DNA from: Chlorops oryzae
Lineage: Eukaryota; Arthropoda; Insecta; Diptera; Chloropidae
Length of the DNA: 64,000 bases
Direction of reading: 5' to 3'
Assembly: GCA_020466095.1 (NCBI GenBank)
Contig: CM035809.1
Coordinates: 19,880,430-19,944,429 of the forward strand
The position numbers and the translations under genes were made by a program. Shown piece by piece: positions 59,460-64,000 of this stretch (positions are counted from its first letter, which is position 1; each line of letters starts with the position of its first letter). The notes under the pieces are model-generated. The model saw only the letters and a program-made list of their open reading frames with translations, was not told where the DNA came from and made no database searches.

Positions 59460-61409
59460 ATGGCCGGGAATTTCGAATACATCGAGGATAATTTCGAGAC
59501 GACAAAATCAAAGTCAAAATCCAAATCGAAGTCTTCATCGCCATCGAAAAGTCCCTCAAACTCATCGTCCATTATCGCGGACACGAGCAACAAGAACAAC
59601 AACAACAACAACAATATGCACGACGAAGAGAAAAAAGATGGCAAAGAGAAAGCCGATAATAAAAGTGAAAATTCCCTCTCTGATCTCTCATCGGAAATTG
59701 GTGTGAGTACCGAGAGTGGTGCATCCGGCGTCGGTGGTCAACAGCAGCACCACAACCATATCCATCATAACCATCATCGCCACCGCCAACACCAGCAGAA
59801 AGGCGAAGGTGAGGATGTGGATGAGGATGATGAAGAGGAAAGGAAACTGCCAACGCAAAGGAGTGACAGTGACGTTTTCGAGCGTGCCTTTGACGCTTCG
59901 ATGGCCGATTTGGAAGAAGCCGAATTGGATGGCTACGAAACAGATTCCGAGAGTGCCAACGAGTATGGTGACGATGATCTCGATGTCTTTCATGGATTAC
60001 GATGTAATAATAGCGATGATCTGACATGTGTCAGTGGCTTCGGTACTGGCGCTCTAAGAACCTTCCCCCGATCTGGTTCATTCGATTACATTACCAGCAG
60101 TGATAGCTCCGATGAAGAAGAGGGGAGCCGTCCACATGCAATCGATCCATTAAATTTGAGTATATTCTCCGAGGACATCGATCAAGCTGAACTCTTTCAT
60201 ACACGTCCCTATCTCTTGCCCTTCAACGAGCGTCGTCGTCTCTCGCAGTGCAAAGAAGAGGATGAAGACGATGCCACCACCGATAAGTCGCCGCTACCCT
60301 CAACTCATGATATTAATGCACCGAAGTTTGATAAAAATTCATCTCGAGTATGTTCACCACAACCAACGTCGACGGCACCGCCTCCTCCTCCGCCGCCGCC
60401 ACCTCCACCACCACCACCACTACCATCAGCAACGTCAGAGCAATTGACGGGGAAATTTAAAGACCTTGAACGCCTGCGTCGACAGTTCATGCATAAAATC
60501 GATAGCATCAATACGAGCAACATTGATGAGATCAAGACAATGCCGACTGTATCGGCAGCAGAACCACCGCCACCACCGCCGCCTCCACCGATTCCAGCGA
60601 GCATTTTGCCACCGTCGTTGATCAATCTACTACAGTCGGCTAAGAATGCACCGCAAATGATTAAAGCGGCAGGGGAGCCCACTTCAACAACAACAACAAC
60701 AACACTAACATTGCCAGCGACACCAAAAATCAACAACCAACCAACAACACCAACACCAATAACAACCAACTTAGAAACGCCAACATCATCTACAACAACA
60801 ACAACCACAACAACAGCCAAAACTCCTTCAAAGGGTACGCCTCCTTCGAACGACGACGATACACTCATCGTGCGGGGGAAATTCCGTGTAACCCGTGCCC
60901 AAGAGATGCCCGAACCACACCATCAGCAATTACGCAACGAGGCTGACAAGCTGAAGACATTGACTGCCGCGTCCAATGCGCACACGATTAGCTTCCCGAG
61001 CAGCTTCGGCGGCTACTCATCGGTCCAGGGACTCTTCTCGCAGCGTTACGGCAGCAAGAAGCAACCGACACCGATTATTCCGCATCTATCGAAGAAATTC
61101 TTCGATTCGTCCCTCGTCGAGATACGCTCGTCGGCGGGCAGTAAAACGTCACTCAGCGATTCACGGTCATCGGTGAATGCGGCCGAGCACAGCAGTCCAG
61201 CGCTGAACCAAAGCTATAAATGTGATAGTAGCCAATTAGGCCGTCCGAAGGCCATCGGCGGCGACACGCAGCATTTGGATGACGTCTGGATAAAACTTAC
61301 TTCGTCTCCGACAAAGAAATCCGACAGCGATGCTGCTCCTCATAATACAGCGAACGCGTCATCGAATGTGTCACAAACTAGACGTGTTACGGGTGTCCAC
61401 TCGGAAGAT
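59460..61409 (+). CDS. Large first coding exon of a disordered RFxV protein (host gene, partial)
   Basis: ATG 59460 follows an in-frame TAA directly, so this is a true start. 650 codons run to GAAGAT before the donor GTAAGT at 61410 (phase 0); the frame closes 15 codons into the intron. The protein is mostly disordered. It has a Lys/Ser stretch (16-30), Asn run (46-52), His-rich tract (97-112), acidic segments and an RRRLS kinase-type site (258-262). Proline runs (307-320, 369-377) and Thr runs follow. More conserved-looking parts are FKDLERLRRQFMHKIDSI (333-350), VRGKFRVTRA with RFxV-type KFRV (474-477), and ISFPSSFGGYSSVQGLFSQR to KKFFDSSLVEIRSS (510-558). RFxV docks OSR1/SPAK kinases; a role here is inferred. 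Downstream exons lie past 64000. An AMPK gamma gene with long alternative N-termini is one untested idea. Confidence 0.85.
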
Positions 61410-61738
61410 GTAAGTGGTCAAAATGGGTTAATGGTGATGGTTGCTTTGGACATTTAATTAACTAAATTAGATAATTCGTATGCGTTTCTTTCGTTGGATG
61501 AGCTAGGGATGGGGTAAAAGTATCGATTTATTTGCAATTAAAATAAAAGGAGATGGGTTGGAACGAGGTTGGGGGGGGGAGGTTTGAAACATAACCGGGT
61601 AATGAATGCTTAGAAATTGTTACAATTGAAAATCGAAATGAAATTGATTTCGAAAGCATCATTCGAATTCTCAAACTGTGACAAGCCCTTAACCCTTTAA
61701 CGCTTAAATGACAAAATTGTTGCAGAATATTCTCCATA

Positions 61739-62037
61739 GACTTCGAAGATTATTGCGAATAATTGGAGAGTTTATTTCAATTATTGTAGAACCATTTTAG
61801 AAATTTCTACAATAATTATAAACTATTGGAATATTTATTTTTTTTAAATTTCTTTTCTCAACTCATTGGAGAATGAATTGGAGAAAGAATTGTACTTCAA
61901 CGTTCTCCAATGAGTTGAGAAAAGAAACTTGAAAAAAAAAAATATTCCACTAACATATAATTATTGTAGAAATTTCTAAAATGGTTCTGCAATATTTGAA
62001 ATAAACTCTCCAATTATCCGCAATAATCTTCGAAGTC
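61739..62037. repeat. Large inverted repeat, 135-bp arms, 29-bp spacer
   Basis: The left arm (61739-61873) starts GACTTCGAAGATTATTGCG and the right arm (61903-62037) ends with its complement. Arms match almost throughout, with small differences mainly in the A/T run near the centre. It lies about 330 bp past the donor of the large exon, in the intron. Confidence 0.9.
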
Positions 62038-62723
62038 ACCAACGATTCGATATAATAGTCAAAAGCTAATAAATTTCTTAAAACCCGCTTCGAAACTCTT
62101 TAAATAATTCGAAATCAACATTGAAAACTGCCAAAAATCTTCTTCAGTACTTCAAAATTGCTCTCCAAAGCTCTCCAATGACTTGAAATATCTTTATAAA
62201 TTTTCAAAAAACTCAGAATTTTGTAAAAACCTCTCTCATGATTCTAAATAAACTATTCAACGATATAAAATACCTTTAAAAAATATTCCAATAAATGAAA
62301 ATATCGAATATATTTCTCCAATGGTTCTAAAATAAACTATCCGATGTTGAAAAATAGTCTTCAAAAACTAGTCCACCATTTTGAACCCGTTTGAAATGTT
62401 TTAAATTCATTTAAATCACCTCCAAAAACTTATGAGAATTCTCCAAAATTTTCAAACTCTCCAACAGAATTAAATTTTCTAAGAGAATACTCTAGTAACT
62501 CATAATAATCTTCGAAAACACTCGAATTATTCTTAAGTATCTTCGAAAAGTCTCCAATAATTGTAAATAATCTTTAAAAGTATTAATCTTCGAAATCTCC
62601 TCAATCATTCTAAATCTTCTTCGAAAACGGCCAAGAAAAATTCTCCAATAGCTTAAAACTAAGCACCAGAGCTCTCCAATATTCTAAAAGAAGTGATCTA
62701 GCCGCTTTGAGTCATGCTCAATA
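62038..62723. repeat. Degenerate region of CTCCAAT/TTCGAAAA words
   Basis: CTCCAAT, CTTCGAAAA and TCTAAAT words recur irregularly, linking the palindrome on the left with the regular array on the right. It looks like a decayed minisatellite; no exon is supported. Confidence 0.55.
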
Positions 62724-63160
62724 CTCTCCAATGATTCGAAAAAGTTTTGAACATTCTTTAAATGGTCTTAAAAAGCTTCGAAAACTCTCCAATGATTCGA
62801 AAATTTTTGAAAACTTCTTTAAAGGGTCTTAATAAGCTTCGAAAACTCTCCAATGATTCGAAAAAGTTTTTGAACATTCTTTAAAGGGTCTTAAAAAGCT
62901 TCGAAAACTCTCCAATGATTCGAAAAAGTTTTGAAATTCTTTAAAGGGTCTTAATAAGCTTCGAAAACTCTCCAATGATTGAAATTTTGAACTTCTTAAA
63001 GGTCTTAATAAGCTTCAAACTCTCCAATGATTCGAAATTTTTGAAATTCTTTAAAGGTCTTAAAAGCTTCGAAAACTCTCCAAATTCGTAAACAATTTTC
63101 GGAAACTGTCAAAGGTCATTACAAGCTAGAACTCTCCGAACTATTCGAACAGTTTTGAAG
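62724..63160. repeat. Minisatellite, about seven ~60-bp units
   Basis: CTCTCCAATGATTCGAA recurs at 62724, 62785, 62846, 62908, 62968, 63020 and (decayed) 63076. It is followed each time by AGTTTTGAACATTCTTTAAA and GGTCTTAATAAGCTTCGAAAA. Spacing is 61, 61, 62, 60, 52 and 56, with deletions in later units. Confidence 0.9.
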
Positions 63161-64000
63161 GCCAGTTGATCTATTGAATTTGTCGGATCAATAGAGACTC
63201 TCGATAAGATCTCCTATATGTCCGAAACGCTTAAAAAGACAAACTTCGGAAACTGTCAAATACAGATCCAATGAAAAGATTCTGTATGTTATACCCTGAA
63301 GTACAAATTTCGACAATTTTCATAATCGAGTCGATTTCATATCGGATCACAGGGAGTGTCGGATTAGCCAGGGACCGGATTATAGGGGCGCCACTGTACT
63401 TCAAAACATTCTAAATGTCTTTAGGCACTTAAACTCATCCTTAGAAAACAATGTGTTTGAATCCATTCAAAATAGGGACGAATCCACCTCGAAAAGATTT
63501 GTATGGGATATCCCTGAAAGATAAAAACACCATCACCGGATTTGAGGCCAAGAACTGGATGATTGTTCTAAGGTAGAGAAATCCCCTCAAGTAAGCTTTC
63601 ACTGTAGGTTCTTCACTGAACTTTGGACGGCAGTTGATCGTGCCCTTAAATTTCATTGCCTTTTAATAGATTCCAGCAGCTCGTGGCTTTGTTCACAGTG
63701 CCTTTTGTTTTCCACAATTCCGATCAGTAAGTACGTACCCACTCTCAAAGCACAAAAATATTTCAAAAAAAAAAAAATAAAAAAATAAATAAAAAAAATT
63801 AAGCGTAAACAATCGAAAGAATTCAGAAAAGTAAATAAATTCGGAATGAGCAGAAAATATAAAGAGAAAAAACACGATGGCACACAACAAAGCATTGACG
63901 TCATAAATCGAATATCATAAATCGTGTTCAATTTACGAATCGATTCTTCTCCTTCTTGATCTTATTCTTCTTCTTCTTCTTCATGATCTTCTTGCGTTTT
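63161..64000. other. Stretch without supported gene
   Basis: No coding exon is supported. An A-run block lies at 63765-63800 and a (TTC)n-rich stretch at the right edge. Probably intron of the gene whose exon ends at 61409. Confidence 0.4.

Noticed and set aside
59572..60868. Minus-strand frames of 100-187 codons opposite the large exon
   Set aside because: Shadows of the plus-strand coding exon: its Pro, Thr and His runs read as Gly, Val and Trp/Met-rich strings on the other strand.
61410..61457. Last 15 codons of the 665-codon open frame
   Set aside because: GAAGAT|GTAAGT is a strong donor; the sequence after it has intron character.
62724..63160. CRISPR-like regular repeats
   Set aside because: Units are contiguous ~60-bp tandem copies with no unique spacers, in a eukaryotic intron.

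Overview
The window is nuclear DNA from an insect, most likely a higher (cyclorrhaphan) fly. It is very AT-rich, has spliced genes with GT/AG introns, carries dense short inverted-repeat transposons, and contains a complete Snmp1-type odorant co-receptor gene close to the Drosophila protein. Coding sequence makes up only a few kb of the 64 kb. Nothing bacterial or viral was recognised.

Three coding units can be supported. (1) Plus-strand exons of a host gene that probably extends beyond the right edge. Exons 9061-9211 and 9312-9457 join into a 99-residue N-terminus. A large exon at 59460-61409 has its own start codon and codes for 650 residues. Both sets carry RFxV-type motifs, the kind that docks on the OSR1/SPAK (Fray) kinases, and both end in phase 0 at good splice donors. 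They are therefore read as alternative N-termini of one gene of more than 52 kb; the gene itself was not identified with confidence. (2) A minus-strand, intronless gene for a secreted leucine-rich-repeat protein with a C-terminal coiled coil (20442-22175). (3) A minus-strand, eight-exon Snmp1 gene (41882-45361; 540 residues, intact). If the host-gene reading is right, both minus-strand genes lie inside its ~50 kb intron.

The rest is intronic or intergenic DNA shaped by mobile elements. Three hAT-type MITEs have exact 8-bp target duplications (5524-5978, 11523-12189, 50540-50714). There is a pogo-like MITE with TA duplications (13068-13224) and a series of short elements with TTAA-CCC...GGG-TTAA ends (piggyBac-like), three of them in Snmp1 introns. 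Other foldback elements, three tRNA-derived SINE-like pieces and a possible LINE remnant are also present. Tandem arrays lie at 41152-41600, 51440-52150, 54310-55003, 57745-58150 and 62724-63160. A 135-bp-armed palindrome (61739-62037) follows the large exon.

One core promoter is unusually clear: an Inr (TCAGTT) with a consensus DPE at exactly +28 to +32, giving a predicted start at 12237. It lies only 48 bp from the end of a hAT MITE. All identifications come from reading the sequence; no database search was possible.
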